Positions 43,311 to 53,633 are shown, numbered from the stretch's first letter. The stretch: DNA of 64,000 nt from HyVt-105 sp049975425 (GCA_049975425.1 JBNGDI010000018.1:1-64000); one strand, 5' to 3'. Notes: generated by a model not told the origin, from the letters alone. Made by a program: numbers and translations.

Positions 43311-45461
43311 CTACCATCCGCTGTTTTGCTTCAGGTTGCTCATCAGCAGGGTCTGTGAGTATGGCAGGGGTACATACCTCATGTAATCCTGGAAAGTATG
43401 GTTTTCTACATCCACCACTTCATATTCGAAAGCAGCAGGTTCTATCTGTGCACCGTACACTTCCCATTCCCGTATGCCGCACGAAGCATTATCCCTGAAG
43501 TTCAAACGCATCCGGCTGGTCTGAATGGCCGGGGTGAATACGATCGGACAGTAATCTTCTGTAATTCCGTCAAAGTCACTCCACACTTCCACCCAGTCGC
43601 CTGCACCTTCATCCCATACCTCAAGATAGGTACTGTCGGGATACTGAACCCCGCATGTAGGGCATTCCTCCCACCAGTAAACCACGACACTGTCGACGGA
43701 ATAGTTGCTGCTTGTTCCTGGAACCTTGAAGTAGGTGGGAAAATCATACTGAACATATCGCCACTGCCCGCCACTGTACCAGTTGTGGAAAGCAGGCAGG
43801 GAAGTGGTTCCGTTGTTGATGTATGACAGCCTTGACCACTGGGAAACATAATCGGCAGATGCCTCTGACACCAGGGCGATATTGGATACTTCCGGTGCCG
43901 GCGGGTTGGGATTCTGTGCAATTTCAATCCCTTCAATGGTATGATTCAGGGGTTCGTTCAGCCTTCGGATATCCCAGAACCGGTGTCCTTCAAAACAGAG
44001 CTCAATTCTTCTCTCGTTGTGCACCAGATCACGGAATGCCTCTTTCCCGGCCGCAGCCTGGTCGTCCAGGTATTGATCCTGGTATCCCGATGTATTCGGA
44101 TCCGAATCAATGCCTGCCCGTTTTCTTACCCTGGCCAGCACATCCCTGGCCGAATAGCCCAGGCTGGCATCGGTGGGTCCCACCGCTTCGTTCGCAGCTT
44201 CGGCAAAGTTCAGGTAGAGTTCGGTCCGGCTCAGATACGTATAATATTTATAATCACTCGTTACATCACCTGGAGTGAGACGCACATTCCGGCTCAGCAG
44301 CTTTTTCATGTAATAGCCTGTGCGGGTTCCATCCTGTGAAAGCCCGCCGGGTGCATCGGGTCCTCCCTGGTAGGTACGGATCCAGGTTCCGTTGTAATTG
44401 TCCCCGTTGTAAAAGATAAACCGTTCAAATCTCGGATCACGGTTGGCATAGGGATTATCCGGATCATAAACGGAGCTTTCATCCACAGGATACCCGTCAC
44501 CTGCCGGAAAGGCATCCACCAGGTTCTGCGACGGGTTACAGGCTCCGTCTCCGTATAACGAGGGAGGATAGTGTGTATTCTCAAGTGCGTTGGATGAATA
44601 CGGAGGTTGTATCCAGATATGGTCGAAATCGTTGAAATCGTTGAAATTCCCATACGAGGACAGATCATCCAATCCGCCGGAGGCTTCAATCGCCTCATAG
44701 GCTGCCTCTGCGGCCCGTTCCCACAGATCGGTGGTAGACGGACCGTAAGCCGGACTGGCAGCATACAGATACACCCGTGCTTTCAGCGCCATAGCAGCCA
44801 GGCCCGATGCCCTCCCCCGGTTGGAGATGTTGTCGGTCTGGCTGGCACCGTTATATATCAGCGGCAGTACGGCAATGGCTGAGTCCAGGTCTTCTGCAAT
44901 CTGTTCCACAACATCTTCGTAAGTATCCCTGGGAAGGTCAAGCTCATCCTCCGTAGTCAACGATTTGGTCACAATGGGGATACCCAGGGCTTCCGATTCC
45001 CCGTCAGCATACCCGCCATAGGTTTGAAGAAGTTTCCAGTGGTACCATGCCCTCAGGAAAAAGGCTTCGGCCCGGCGGTTTTTCTGCAGGGTTTTGTTCA
45101 GAACCGGGTCGGATACACTGTACAGCAGATCGCCACCCAGTTCCAGATACTTGTTGCAATAGTTGATGGAATTATACCAGTGATCCCAGCTACCGATCGG
45201 ATTGTTCTCCACCGTCCAGCCTCCCAGGGCCAGCAGATTGGTCCCTGCCTGTGAAGGCGCTGCATTATCCGTATAATATTCGGAAGTGATTTCAAAATTC
45301 GGATACAGGTTCCTGTATGCCGTGGAAAGCAATCCTTCTCCGTAATCAGCAGCTTCGAGCAGTTCCTCGGTACTGAGGTGCTGAATGGGACTGGGTTCCA
45401 GATAGTCGCATGCAACTGCCACCATCAGGGTTGCCCAACATATTAAAATTATTCGCTTCAT
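43311..45461 (-). CDS. SusD/RagB-family lipoprotein with inserted discoidin-like domain
   Basis: This 716-residue protein has lipobox AVAC (Cys18). The SusD helical core spans about 20-515, with KNRRAEAFFLRAWYHW and ELCFEGHRFWDIRR as family landmarks. The usual C-terminal ending (YVPLPYSQ, then LKQNSGW) returns at 697-716. Between them, residues about 523-673 are an inserted discoidin-like domain (QWRYVQYDF, VVVYWWEECPTCGVQYP, CGIREWEVYG). Typical SusD proteins are near 500-600 residues. It would cap the SusC channel encoded upstream and bind glycan at the cell surface. Cys-x2-Cys in the insert may form a disulfide or bind metal. Confidence 0.93.
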   Translation of the reverse strand: MKRIILICWATLMVAVACDYLEPSPIQHLSTEELLEAADYGEGLLSTAYRNLYPNFEITSEYYTDNAAPSQAGTNLLALGGWTVENNPIGSWDHWYNSINYCNKYLELGGDLLYSVSDPVLNKTLQKNRRAEAFFLRAWYHWKLLQTYGGYADGESEALGIPIVTKSLTTEDELDLPRDTYEDVVEQIAEDLDSAIAVLPLIYNGASQTDNISNRGRASGLAAMALKARVYLYAASPAYGPSTTDLWERAAEAAYEAIEASGGLDDLSSYGNFNDFNDFDHIWIQPPYSSNALENTHYPPSLYGDGACNPSQNLVDAFPAGDGYPVDESSVYDPDNPYANRDPRFERFIFYNGDNYNGTWIRTYQGGPDAPGGLSQDGTRTGYYMKKLLSRNVRLTPGDVTSDYKYYTYLSRTELYLNFAEAANEAVGPTDASLGYSARDVLARVRKRAGIDSDPNTSGYQDQYLDDQAAAGKEAFRDLVHNERRIELCFEGHRFWDIRRLNEPLNHTIEGIEIAQNPNPPAPEVSNIALVSEASADYVSQWSRLSYINNGTTSLPAFHNWYSGGQWRYVQYDFPTYFKVPGTSSNYSVDSVVVYWWEECPTCGVQYPDSTYLEVWDEGAGDWVEVWSDFDGITEDYCPIVFTPAIQTSRMRLNFRDNASCGIREWEVYGAQIEPAAFEYEVVDVENHTFQDYMRYVPLPYSQTLLMSNLKQNSGW

Positions 45462-45478
45462 ATCTTCGGTTTATTGGA

Positions 45479-48400
45479 TTAGAAACTAAACGATACACCG
45501 GCAGTATAGGTTCTGAATACAGGGTATCCAGTAATTCCGGCATCAAGATTTTCAGGATCCACGCCGTATTCATTCAGGCCGGACAGAACCAGCAAATTGG
45601 TCCCCCGCAAAAAAACACGGGCATCGGCCATGGAAAGGCTACGCGATACATTTTTCGGCAACCGGTAGCTCAGCTCCACATTTTTGATTTTGAAATACGC
45701 TGCATTCCTCACCCAGAAAGTGGAGTTTTGCATGTTGTTGTTCGACGTGGTGGTAAGTCTCGGGAACTCATCTGTCACCGGCCACCTGTCGAGCATCAGT
45801 TCCGGATAGTTCTGGCGGGTTCCGTTGATCCTGAAATACCGGTCAGAGGTAAGGAGAACATCGCCGTTGGCCACTCCCTGTCCGGTAATGAACAGGCTCA
45901 CCTGTTTATAGCTCAATTTCAGGTTCAGGCCGTAGTACAGGCGGGGACTGTGCGCTCCCGGGGTGTACACATCCTTCTCATCCACCGTTCCGTCGTTGTT
46001 TTTGTCTTCGTAACGGATATCACCCGGTTTGACTTCGCCCCAGGACTGACTCACATTCCTGGAGGTAATTTCACTCTCACTCTGGTAAAGTCCTTCCGCA
46101 TTATAGATCCAGAAAAGATCCATGTCTTTTCCTGCCAGTTTTCGGTATTCCTCCAGCGAAACCAGCTCGTCAACCACCAGGTATTTCCCTCTGATGTACA
46201 GGGCATTCAAACCGGCGGAGTAGCTAAAGTCTCCTGTGCTGCCCGTGTACTGAACCATTCCGTCAAAACCCCAGCGCTTGTCTTCACCGTAATTGGTAGC
46301 CGGAAGGAATTCCGTTCCTACAATGGAAGGCAGCGAATACAAACGGTTCGATACCTTATCGTAATTGTACTCATCGAAATAATTTACTTCGAATGCCAGT
46401 GCTTTGTCAAGCAGCTGTCCCTGAATACCTGCATTGAAATACCTTCTTTTGGGAAGTACAAAGTCGGTCGATTCACTCTGCAAAATGGTGTAAATATTGG
46501 CTGCATCCGCCCAGTTTCCGGGAATACCCGACCCCCATGTTCCGGCAGAGCTCCAGAGAGTTTCGAAAAGGTAATACGGGTTATATCCCTGCAGATAAAA
46601 ATCTCCTATTCCCATAATGCCAAACGAAGTATGGAGCTTGAGGTAGTCAATCAAATTGCTTCCGCTGAGAAACCCCTCGTTACTGACCACCCATGCAGCT
46701 CCCACTGTGGGATAGAGTGAGAACCGTTTCCCTTCAGGCATTCTCATGCTTCCCGTATAAGACAGATCGGCCTCCAGGGTGTATTTGTTATCAAAGTTGT
46801 AATTGGCCCGCAGGGAAAAATCCTGCAGTTTATCGGGCTGGTAATCACCACCGGTTGCCCTCCATTCATGCAATGCCATGTAATACACCGCATTCAGGAG
46901 CAGAGAATGTTTACCCGATTCCTTTTCGTAGTTCAGCGAGGTCATGGCTTCTGTCCGCCGGTCCACCGTATTGTCCCCAACACTCATATCCACATCCACT
47001 TCTTCAGGTACAACCAGAATGGCCGTATCGGCTCCTGTTCCGGTCCTTTCCAGACGGTAAAGGGCTTCCGTACCGCCTTTCGTATGCATAATGTAATTCA
47101 TTACATCAAACGATGCCCGGGCATCCAGTGTCAGCCCTTCCACCACATCATTCAGGTCAATGGCCAGAGTGGCCGTGTTCTGGGCATTCAGGATTTTACC
47201 TTCGGCAAAACCGGAATGTTTCAGCTCATTGGTCACATTCGCCGGATAGTCATCGCTGATAATCAGCTTATCGCCGAAATACACCGGATGTGCATTGGCA
47301 GGATACCTGGAAAGGATATCGAACATGTTGAATACTCCCGATCCGCCTCCTTCGTTCGGGAACCGCTGATTGTTCAGCGAACCGGAAATATTGACACCCA
47401 TTCTGATGAAATCGGTTAGGCGGATATCCACATTCCCAAGCAATTTGTACCTTTCATTTTTTGCCAGTTCCCCAACCGACTCAAGCCCCTGGGACGTCAG
47501 ATAATTGAATGCAGAGTAATACTTCACTCCTTCATCCCCTCCTTCGAAGCTGATATTGCCTCTGGAGAATGGAGCTGTATTCCTTACGTACATATCGTAA
47601 TAATCCACATCGGGATACCTCACGGGATTGCTCTGGTTACGGTAGGCATCGAGTTCATCCTGTGTATACATCGGGCTCAGCCCGTCATTCTCCCTGGCTT
47701 CGTTATACAGGGTTGCGTAATTGTAAGCATCAAGGTACTCCGGCAAAGTGGCCGGATTTCTGAAACCGTATTCCGCGGAAACCGATATTTTCCGGTTATA
47801 CTGATGCCCTTTCTTCGTGGTGATCCAGATCACCGGTCCGGCGCCCGAAAGACCAAGCGCAGCCCGGCCCGAAAGGTCTTTCATCACTTCCACACTTTCA
47901 ACGTCGGAGGCATTCAAACCCGTAAGGTCCCTGGGAACGCCGTCAATGTAAATGGCAGCCCCCAGGCCCCGTATGTAGGCACCCAGCGATTCCCTGCCGG
48001 GAAAATAGTCGTACTGATTAATAACCAGTCCGGGAATCCTTCCCATCAGGGCTTCCAGCAGATTATCCGCCGGAAAGGATTCCAGTTCGTCTCCGCTGAT
48101 CACACTGACGGCGCCCACGGTGCGGTCGCTGCTCAATGAACCATAGGGCAGCGATACCTCATTCCGCGGATCGATGGCCCGGGTCTTGATCAGAGAGACC
48201 TCGTCAGGGATCTCCTGGCCGGGAACAACGGAATAAACCAGTAAATCATATCCCGATTCGGAAACCACAATATGGTCGGTTTCAGCGGCGGTTGCCAGAA
48301 TGGAGAATTCTCCGCTGGCATCGGTCAGGACTGTGTTCTTCAGATTGAAGGATTTCACCACAACTCCCGGAAGGGGTTGTCCCGACTCATCAACCACCCG

Positions 48401-48502
48401 ACCTGTCACAGTGGTCGTAGGTGTTTCCTGGGCATTCAGAGTCCGGAAACCCTGCATGGCAAGAAGCACCATAAAGATCAACAGATTTCTCATTATATTC
48501 AT
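45479..48502 (-). CDS. SusC/RagA-family TonB-dependent outer membrane transporter (second pair)
   Basis: This protein of about 1007 residues has a signal peptide (MRNLLIFMVLLAMQGFRTLNAQ) and a carboxypeptidase-like regulatory domain (TVTGRVVDESGQPLPGVVV). A plug (VGAVSVISGDELESFPADNLLEALMGRIPGLV) and a C-terminal 22-strand beta-barrel ending FRTYTAGVSFSF follow. It imports oligosaccharides with TonB energy, paired with the SusD 17 bp downstream. The common VVVVGYG segment before the plug is replaced by NEVSLPYGSL, marking a separate subgroup from the first SusC. Starts at 48529, 48502 and 48493 are possible. Confidence 0.93.
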   Translation of the reverse strand: MNIMRNLLIFMVLLAMQGFRTLNAQETPTTTVTGRVVDESGQPLPGVVVKSFNLKNTVLTDASGEFSILATAAETDHIVVSESGYDLLVYSVVPGQEIPDEVSLIKTRAIDPRNEVSLPYGSLSSDRTVGAVSVISGDELESFPADNLLEALMGRIPGLVINQYDYFPGRESLGAYIRGLGAAIYIDGVPRDLTGLNASDVESVEVMKDLSGRAALGLSGAGPVIWITTKKGHQYNRKISVSAEYGFRNPATLPEYLDAYNYATLYNEARENDGLSPMYTQDELDAYRNQSNPVRYPDVDYYDMYVRNTAPFSRGNISFEGGDEGVKYYSAFNYLTSQGLESVGELAKNERYKLLGNVDIRLTDFIRMGVNISGSLNNQRFPNEGGGSGVFNMFDILSRYPANAHPVYFGDKLIISDDYPANVTNELKHSGFAEGKILNAQNTATLAIDLNDVVEGLTLDARASFDVMNYIMHTKGGTEALYRLERTGTGADTAILVVPEEVDVDMSVGDNTVDRRTEAMTSLNYEKESGKHSLLLNAVYYMALHEWRATGGDYQPDKLQDFSLRANYNFDNKYTLEADLSYTGSMRMPEGKRFSLYPTVGAAWVVSNEGFLSGSNLIDYLKLHTSFGIMGIGDFYLQGYNPYYLFETLWSSAGTWGSGIPGNWADAANIYTILQSESTDFVLPKRRYFNAGIQGQLLDKALAFEVNYFDEYNYDKVSNRLYSLPSIVGTEFLPATNYGEDKRWGFDGMVQYTGSTGDFSYSAGLNALYIRGKYLVVDELVSLEEYRKLAGKDMDLFWIYNAEGLYQSESEITSRNVSQSWGEVKPGDIRYEDKNNDGTVDEKDVYTPGAHSPRLYYGLNLKLSYKQVSLFITGQGVANGDVLLTSDRYFRINGTRQNYPELMLDRWPVTDEFPRLTTTSNNNMQNSTFWVRNAAYFKIKNVELSYRLPKNVSRSLSMADARVFLRGTNLLVLSGLNEYGVDPENLDAGITGYPVFRTYTAGVSFSF

Positions 48503-48549
48503 AATTCTTTGTTTTTCAGTTGTTAGCACCTTTTATTTTCAGATCAGGC

Positions 48550-50307
48550 TTACCAGCCGGGATTTTGTTCAAATTCTTCAAACATAAGGGCATCTTCAGT
48601 AGGAATGGGCCACCGGTAATGTTTCTGCTCGAATGTCAGCACAAACACCGGATCGGTTGTCTGGTTGATGATATACCCGGTGGGTTTGGTAACATCCTCG
48701 GTGAGGGTTATACCATAAATCGCCCTGTGTTTCATTTTGTGGGCATCTCCCCACCTTGACAGATCGAAAAACCGTTTTCCCTCCAGGTAGAGTTCCACTG
48801 CCCGTTCGTTCTTGATTCTTTCACGGAAGCTTTCCTTGCTTCCCAGATACATGGCATTCACATCCGGCATGTTCACCCGTGCCCTCACCATATTCACCGC
48901 CTCCACGGCCGACAGGTCGGCTCCGGAGATCACATGGTTCGGGCCGCCTACTTCGTTCGCGGCCTCGGCATACATCAAAAGGATTTCGGCATACCTGAAA
49001 AAGATGCTGTGTGTATACGGCGCCCGGGCACCCGACCATGAATCCACGTTCTTGCCCCAGAACTTGCGGGCCAGGTAACCTGTTTTGCTGTAATGGGGCT
49101 CACTGAGCCGATCGCGGCCACCTTCCCACAGTTCAAGGTACAGGTCGGTTTTGCTGGTCCACCTCTGCTGATTGAACAGGATGGTATGGTAAAACCGGGG
49201 ATCACGGTCAACCCAGGGATCCTGGTCATCATAATTCGGATCATCTTCAATATCAAGCCCGTCGGCGGTTTCAAACATTTCCACAATGTTCTGCGACGGG
49301 CTGAAGCCCTGGATAATGCTCGGGGAGGAAAGACTGGCCACAGTAAACGGGTTGTGGGTCCCTCCGTTGTTCACCCTTGCATAGAACTCCCAGATGATCT
49401 CCTCATTATATGGAGTGTACATGAAGATGCTGTCAAAACCGCTGGGGTATTCAATTGTTTCCACCCCATCCGGTGTCAGATACCTTACTTCATCAGTCCC
49501 TTTCGATTCCACCAGCCTGTATACCCCGGTGGTCCGCGCCAGCTCAATCACATCCCAGGCGGCCTCTGCAGCAGCAGTCCATCTGGAAACATCATTCGAC
49601 GGATTGTTTGTAGGACTGGCATCAAACAGCAGGGTAGATGCTTTCAGGGCCATAGCAGCTCCCTTTGTTGGGCGGCCCAGATGGGCCATATCCCATTGAA
49701 GGGGCAACAACGAGGCAGCCGTATCGCAGTCGGCTGCAATCTTCAGGGCCGTTTCATGATACGAAAGCCTGGGAAGGGCAAAATTGTCGGTTCCTTTCAG
49801 GGGCCGTGTAATATAGGGCATGCCTCCCTGCCTTCTCAGAAACTCGAAATAGTACCATGCCCGCATGAAATGAGCCTGCCCCTTCAACCGATTGATCTGT
49901 TCCTGCGTGGCATCTCCGCTTTCCTCCAGCATCGGGATATTCTGAATGGAAATGTTCGCAATCCGGATACTCTCCCAGGCATTCCACACGGCATAAAACT
50001 GCAGCGCCTGCCCGGTGTTGTATGAACGGAGCCAGTCGCCCGCCTGGGCTATCGGCATGGTTTCCCAGTCGGAAGTATTGTACCCCTCGTCACAGAGTGC
50101 GGCTATCTGCGTATAATCAAACTGATGAAGGGGGTCTACCATATCCTTGTACATTCTGTCTTCAAACTTCCTGTAATTCAGATAATCGGTAAAAACATCC
50201 TCTTCCGTCATACCCGCAGACTCCGGTACCTTGTCGAGGTATTCCTCACAACCCTGGAATATCAGGGCCATAGCTATCAAGAGATATGTAATTCTTTTCA
50301 TTTTCAT
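48550..50307 (-). CDS. SusD/RagB-family lipoprotein (first pair)
   Basis: This 585-residue protein has lipobox IFQGC (Cys20), followed by EEYLDKVPES, the usual SusD N-terminus. GQAHFMRAWYYFEFLRRQGGMPYI and ELYLEGKRFFDLSRWGD are family landmarks, and it ends YRWPIPTEDALMFEEFEQNPGW-like. It has no inserted domain, unlike the second SusD. It is 18 bp after the first SusC stop and would form the lid of that transporter. Confidence 0.95.
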   Translation of the reverse strand: MKMKRITYLLIAMALIFQGCEEYLDKVPESAGMTEEDVFTDYLNYRKFEDRMYKDMVDPLHQFDYTQIAALCDEGYNTSDWETMPIAQAGDWLRSYNTGQALQFYAVWNAWESIRIANISIQNIPMLEESGDATQEQINRLKGQAHFMRAWYYFEFLRRQGGMPYITRPLKGTDNFALPRLSYHETALKIAADCDTAASLLPLQWDMAHLGRPTKGAAMALKASTLLFDASPTNNPSNDVSRWTAAAEAAWDVIELARTTGVYRLVESKGTDEVRYLTPDGVETIEYPSGFDSIFMYTPYNEEIIWEFYARVNNGGTHNPFTVASLSSPSIIQGFSPSQNIVEMFETADGLDIEDDPNYDDQDPWVDRDPRFYHTILFNQQRWTSKTDLYLELWEGGRDRLSEPHYSKTGYLARKFWGKNVDSWSGARAPYTHSIFFRYAEILLMYAEAANEVGGPNHVISGADLSAVEAVNMVRARVNMPDVNAMYLGSKESFRERIKNERAVELYLEGKRFFDLSRWGDAHKMKHRAIYGITLTEDVTKPTGYIINQTTDPVFVLTFEQKHYRWPIPTEDALMFEEFEQNPGW

Positions 50308-50325
50308 GTGTTTAACGGGTTAGCA

Positions 50326-53300
50326 TTAGAAGGTCAGTCTTACCTCAAAGTTGAAACGCTTCATCATGGGATAGGCGCCAAAGTCGACCCCCATGTTGAA
50401 TCCTTCCGGATCTCCGCCCAGCCAGTATGGGGTCCAGGTGAAGAGGTTAGTTCCCGTCAGGGTAAAGTTTGCGGCTTTGATCCCGATAGATTCCAGGAAA
50501 CGGTTATCCTGTAACCGGTAATTCAACGACAGATTCCTCAGCCTGGTGTACCGTGCTTCCAGTATGCTGAAGCTGTTGATCTGGTAATTGTACTGTTCGG
50601 TAGCCAGTGAATGAACCGCAGGATACAGGGGATCCCGGTTATCAGGAGTCCAGTGGTCGTCATGCACCAGCAGGGCATTGTCCTTGTTCTGGGTAAATGG
50701 ATAAAGATAAAACATCCCTCCCTGACGCATGGGAAACTGTGCCGAGCTGATCCCGTAAAAATCGGCCCTCAGTGAAAGATTCTTGTATCCTACTTCCAGA
50801 CTGGAACTCCAGGTCACTTCGGGCACGAAAGGATGGGTGGATACCACCCGGTCCTGGCTGTTCACGGTCCCGTCACCGTTGTAATCAAGGTACCTGAAAT
50901 CGCCCACAATGGGTTGGGGTCCGCTGGCCAGCGGATACATGAACAGTTCGTCAAAGTCCTGATAGAATCCGATGCACTGTATACCCATGGTGGGAGTGTA
51001 CCAGGTCATCCTCTGGGCAAGTCCCACGGGTTTGCCTTCAGCCTTCAGGTTCTCGGGAACGGTTTCCGATTCGTCGTAGAACACCACCCGGCTTTCACTG
51101 GCACTGAGAATGCCGTGAAGCCGGAAGAACATCCCGTTGGAAAACATCTTGTTCACTCCCAGTTCCACTTCCAGTCCGTGGGCTTTCGTCTCACCCAGGT
51201 TCCCCTGGATGGAACTTACTCCCACCCAGGATGGAACGGAACGCCGCGATTGCAGAATACCCACACGCGACTCATTATAAAGGTCTACGTTCAGCGTGAT
51301 CAGGTTCTGCCAGAATCCTGTTTCAATCCCCACGTTCCGCTTGATGGCTTCCTCCCAGGTGGCATCGGTCACCGGAATGGCTCCTTCACTGATAAACGGA
51401 TAGTAGTTCATAGGGTAACCGAAACCGATGGATCCACCCGATTCGGTATACTCCGATATATATAACCAGCGGGCAATACCGGCATCACTTCCTACCATTC
51501 CCCACGACCCCCTGAGCTTCATGAAATTCACCCAGGGAAGAGCCTGCCGGAAGAAATTCTCCTCTGAAAGGACCCATCCCACCGAGAATGAGGGAAATGT
51601 CCCGAACCGCAGGCCCGGTGCAAATTTTTCCGATCCGGTATGGGCCACACTGGCTTCAAATAAATATTTCTGGTCATAATTATATGTAAGCCTTCCCACC
51701 CAGTTCTCTTCATAGGATGGGAAGCTGGAACCCGACTGGCTTTCCCGCCGGCTGAACACTCCCAGTGCCGCAATATCATGCAGTCCGAATGTCCTTTCAT
51801 AATTCAGCTGGGCACTGTAATAATGGCTCCTGAATGAACCCCGGAGATATTCCGGTGCGGAAACATCCAGCTTTGGCTGAGGTTTGTCAAAATTGACATT
51901 CCCGTTGAAATCATACCGGGTCCAGCTGGTATCGGCCGGGTTCAGGTAATAACCCAGGTAATCGCTCAGGAAAAAGATCCGGCGGTACTGAACGTTGCCC
52001 GTATAGGAATACCGTGCAGAAGCCGACAGGCCTTCGGTCAGAAAGTCCAGGCGTTGTGTCAGGTGAACATCCGAGGTGATTTCATTGCTCTTGTGACGGT
52101 GAAAACCACGACCACCCGTCCACATCAGCCTGATCTGCCCCTGCTCGGGTTTGATGAAGGGCCTGATTCCCTCCTGATTGTAAGGAATGAGGGTATCAGG
52201 AAACTGCTCCAGGGCTTCCTCCGGATAATACGGCATGGTAGTAACCGATTCAAACCAGGTCTCCTGGGTATAATAGTCCTCGGGTTTATTCCATACCTTG
52301 AGGTTCCCTCCCAGGTTAATGGAAAGATCGGTGGTTTCGGTCAGGTTGAAATCCAGGTTGTTCCGGAAAGTGTACCGGTTGTGCCAGTAGTGTGCATTCT
52401 TTTTGTCATAATCATAGGGAAAAACATCACCCACATCATACACGTCGCCTTCGTTCAGGTATCCCACGGAAACGAAATACTGTACAAAATCGTTACCCCC
52501 TCTGGCATTCAGATTGTAGTTCTGGTCAACAGCCGTTTTGAAGTAGAAATCCATCCAGTCAAAATCCGGGTACAGATACGGCGAGTCCTGTGTTCTGTAA
52601 TGCTCAAGAGCTTCGTCGGAAATCAGCATATCCCATTTCCCATCGTTTTTGTATGCCTCATTCCTCAGCAGAAGGGTTTCATAGGCATTCATGTATTCGG
52701 GCAGGCGTGTGGGACTTTTTACCGAGGTCAGGGAGGAAAACTCGAGCTGAACAGCTCCCTTCCTGCCCCGCTTGGTGTTTACAATGATAACACCGTTTGC
52801 ACCTTTCACACCGTACACTGCCGTGGCGGAAGCATCCTTCAGAATGGAAATGGAGGCAATTTCATTCGGGTCGAGGTTGGAAAATGAGCGCTCAACCCCG
52901 TCAACCAGTATCAGAGGCCGGTTGCTTCCCATGGAGGCGCCTCCCCTGATCTGCATGGTGATGGAATTGGCTTCCTCGCCGGGCGTTGGGTCCTGCATCA
53001 CCACCACCAGCCCGGGTAGCTGACCCTGCAGGGTGTTTTCCACACTCCCGCCTACCTTTACCTCAGCCAGCCGGTCGCCGCTTACCTGGGATACCGCACC
53101 CACCAGGGTCTCTTTCTTCTGCACCCCGTATCCAACCACCACTACCTCTTCCAACTCCTCTTCGGTGGGTCGCATCTCTACATTGATCTCTGTCCGGTTT
53201 CCCACGGCAATTTCCTGTGTTTCCATTCCCACAAAGGAGAACACCAGAATATCATCCGGCTCACAGGTAATGGTATAATAGCCTTCGAAATCCGTAATGG

Positions 53301-53511
53301 TACCCTGGGTAGTTTCCTTGATCAGAACGGTCACTCCGGGAATCGGATCACCTTCCTGGTCGGTTATTCTTCCTCTCACTTCCCTTTCCTGCGCATTGAC
53401 AAAGGCCTGGCAAAAAAAGAGAAATGTGAATAACAATGTTCCAAGTATCATCCTCTTCGATAACTTTGGAACAGCCCCAGTTGGAGCATGAATGAATCTT
53501 TTCATAGACAT
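50326..53511 (-). CDS. SusC/RagA-family TonB-dependent outer membrane transporter (first pair)
   Basis: This 1061-residue protein has a signal peptide (MILGTLLFTFLFFCQAFVNAQ), a carboxypeptidase-like regulatory domain (about 44-115) and the segment EEVVVVGYGVQKKE (121-134). The plug includes TMQIRGGASMGSNRPLILVDG, and the barrel ends FNFEVRLTF. It takes up oligosaccharides across the outer membrane with TonB. It is the first gene of the PUL after the regulator and has a leader of several hundred bases holding repeats and hairpins. This is probably the main regulated promoter of the locus. Confidence 0.96.
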   Translation of the reverse strand: MSMKRFIHAPTGAVPKLSKRMILGTLLFTFLFFCQAFVNAQEREVRGRITDQEGDPIPGVTVLIKETTQGTITDFEGYYTITCEPDDILVFSFVGMETQEIAVGNRTEINVEMRPTEEELEEVVVVGYGVQKKETLVGAVSQVSGDRLAEVKVGGSVENTLQGQLPGLVVVMQDPTPGEEANSITMQIRGGASMGSNRPLILVDGVERSFSNLDPNEIASISILKDASATAVYGVKGANGVIIVNTKRGRKGAVQLEFSSLTSVKSPTRLPEYMNAYETLLLRNEAYKNDGKWDMLISDEALEHYRTQDSPYLYPDFDWMDFYFKTAVDQNYNLNARGGNDFVQYFVSVGYLNEGDVYDVGDVFPYDYDKKNAHYWHNRYTFRNNLDFNLTETTDLSINLGGNLKVWNKPEDYYTQETWFESVTTMPYYPEEALEQFPDTLIPYNQEGIRPFIKPEQGQIRLMWTGGRGFHRHKSNEITSDVHLTQRLDFLTEGLSASARYSYTGNVQYRRIFFLSDYLGYYLNPADTSWTRYDFNGNVNFDKPQPKLDVSAPEYLRGSFRSHYYSAQLNYERTFGLHDIAALGVFSRRESQSGSSFPSYEENWVGRLTYNYDQKYLFEASVAHTGSEKFAPGLRFGTFPSFSVGWVLSEENFFRQALPWVNFMKLRGSWGMVGSDAGIARWLYISEYTESGGSIGFGYPMNYYPFISEGAIPVTDATWEEAIKRNVGIETGFWQNLITLNVDLYNESRVGILQSRRSVPSWVGVSSIQGNLGETKAHGLEVELGVNKMFSNGMFFRLHGILSASESRVVFYDESETVPENLKAEGKPVGLAQRMTWYTPTMGIQCIGFYQDFDELFMYPLASGPQPIVGDFRYLDYNGDGTVNSQDRVVSTHPFVPEVTWSSSLEVGYKNLSLRADFYGISSAQFPMRQGGMFYLYPFTQNKDNALLVHDDHWTPDNRDPLYPAVHSLATEQYNYQINSFSILEARYTRLRNLSLNYRLQDNRFLESIGIKAANFTLTGTNLFTWTPYWLGGDPEGFNMGVDFGAYPMMKRFNFEVRLTF

Positions 53512-53587
53512 TGAATTGTTTTTTGGAATTAAAACAGTGAAAACATATCTACTCTGTATACATTATAATTATAAACTGCGAAGGAAA

Positions 53588-53633
53588 AATTGTGCTGTAT
53601 ATGATCATACCTCCGGTATGCAGTCGCACAATT
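53588..53633 (-). promoter_or_regulatory. Nested inverted repeat in SusC leader
   Basis: AATTGTGC (53588-53595) pairs with GCACAATT (53626-53633). Inside it, CATACC (53606-53611) and GGTATG (53615-53620) form a second stem with a 3-base loop. The structure lies about 77-122 bp before the SusC start and could be an RNA leader structure or a protein site. Confidence 0.5.

Noticed and set aside
43273..43317. Upstream start for the DUF1735-type gene
   Set aside because: It overlaps the SusD stop and destroys the signal peptide; the internal ATG gives a clean lipobox.
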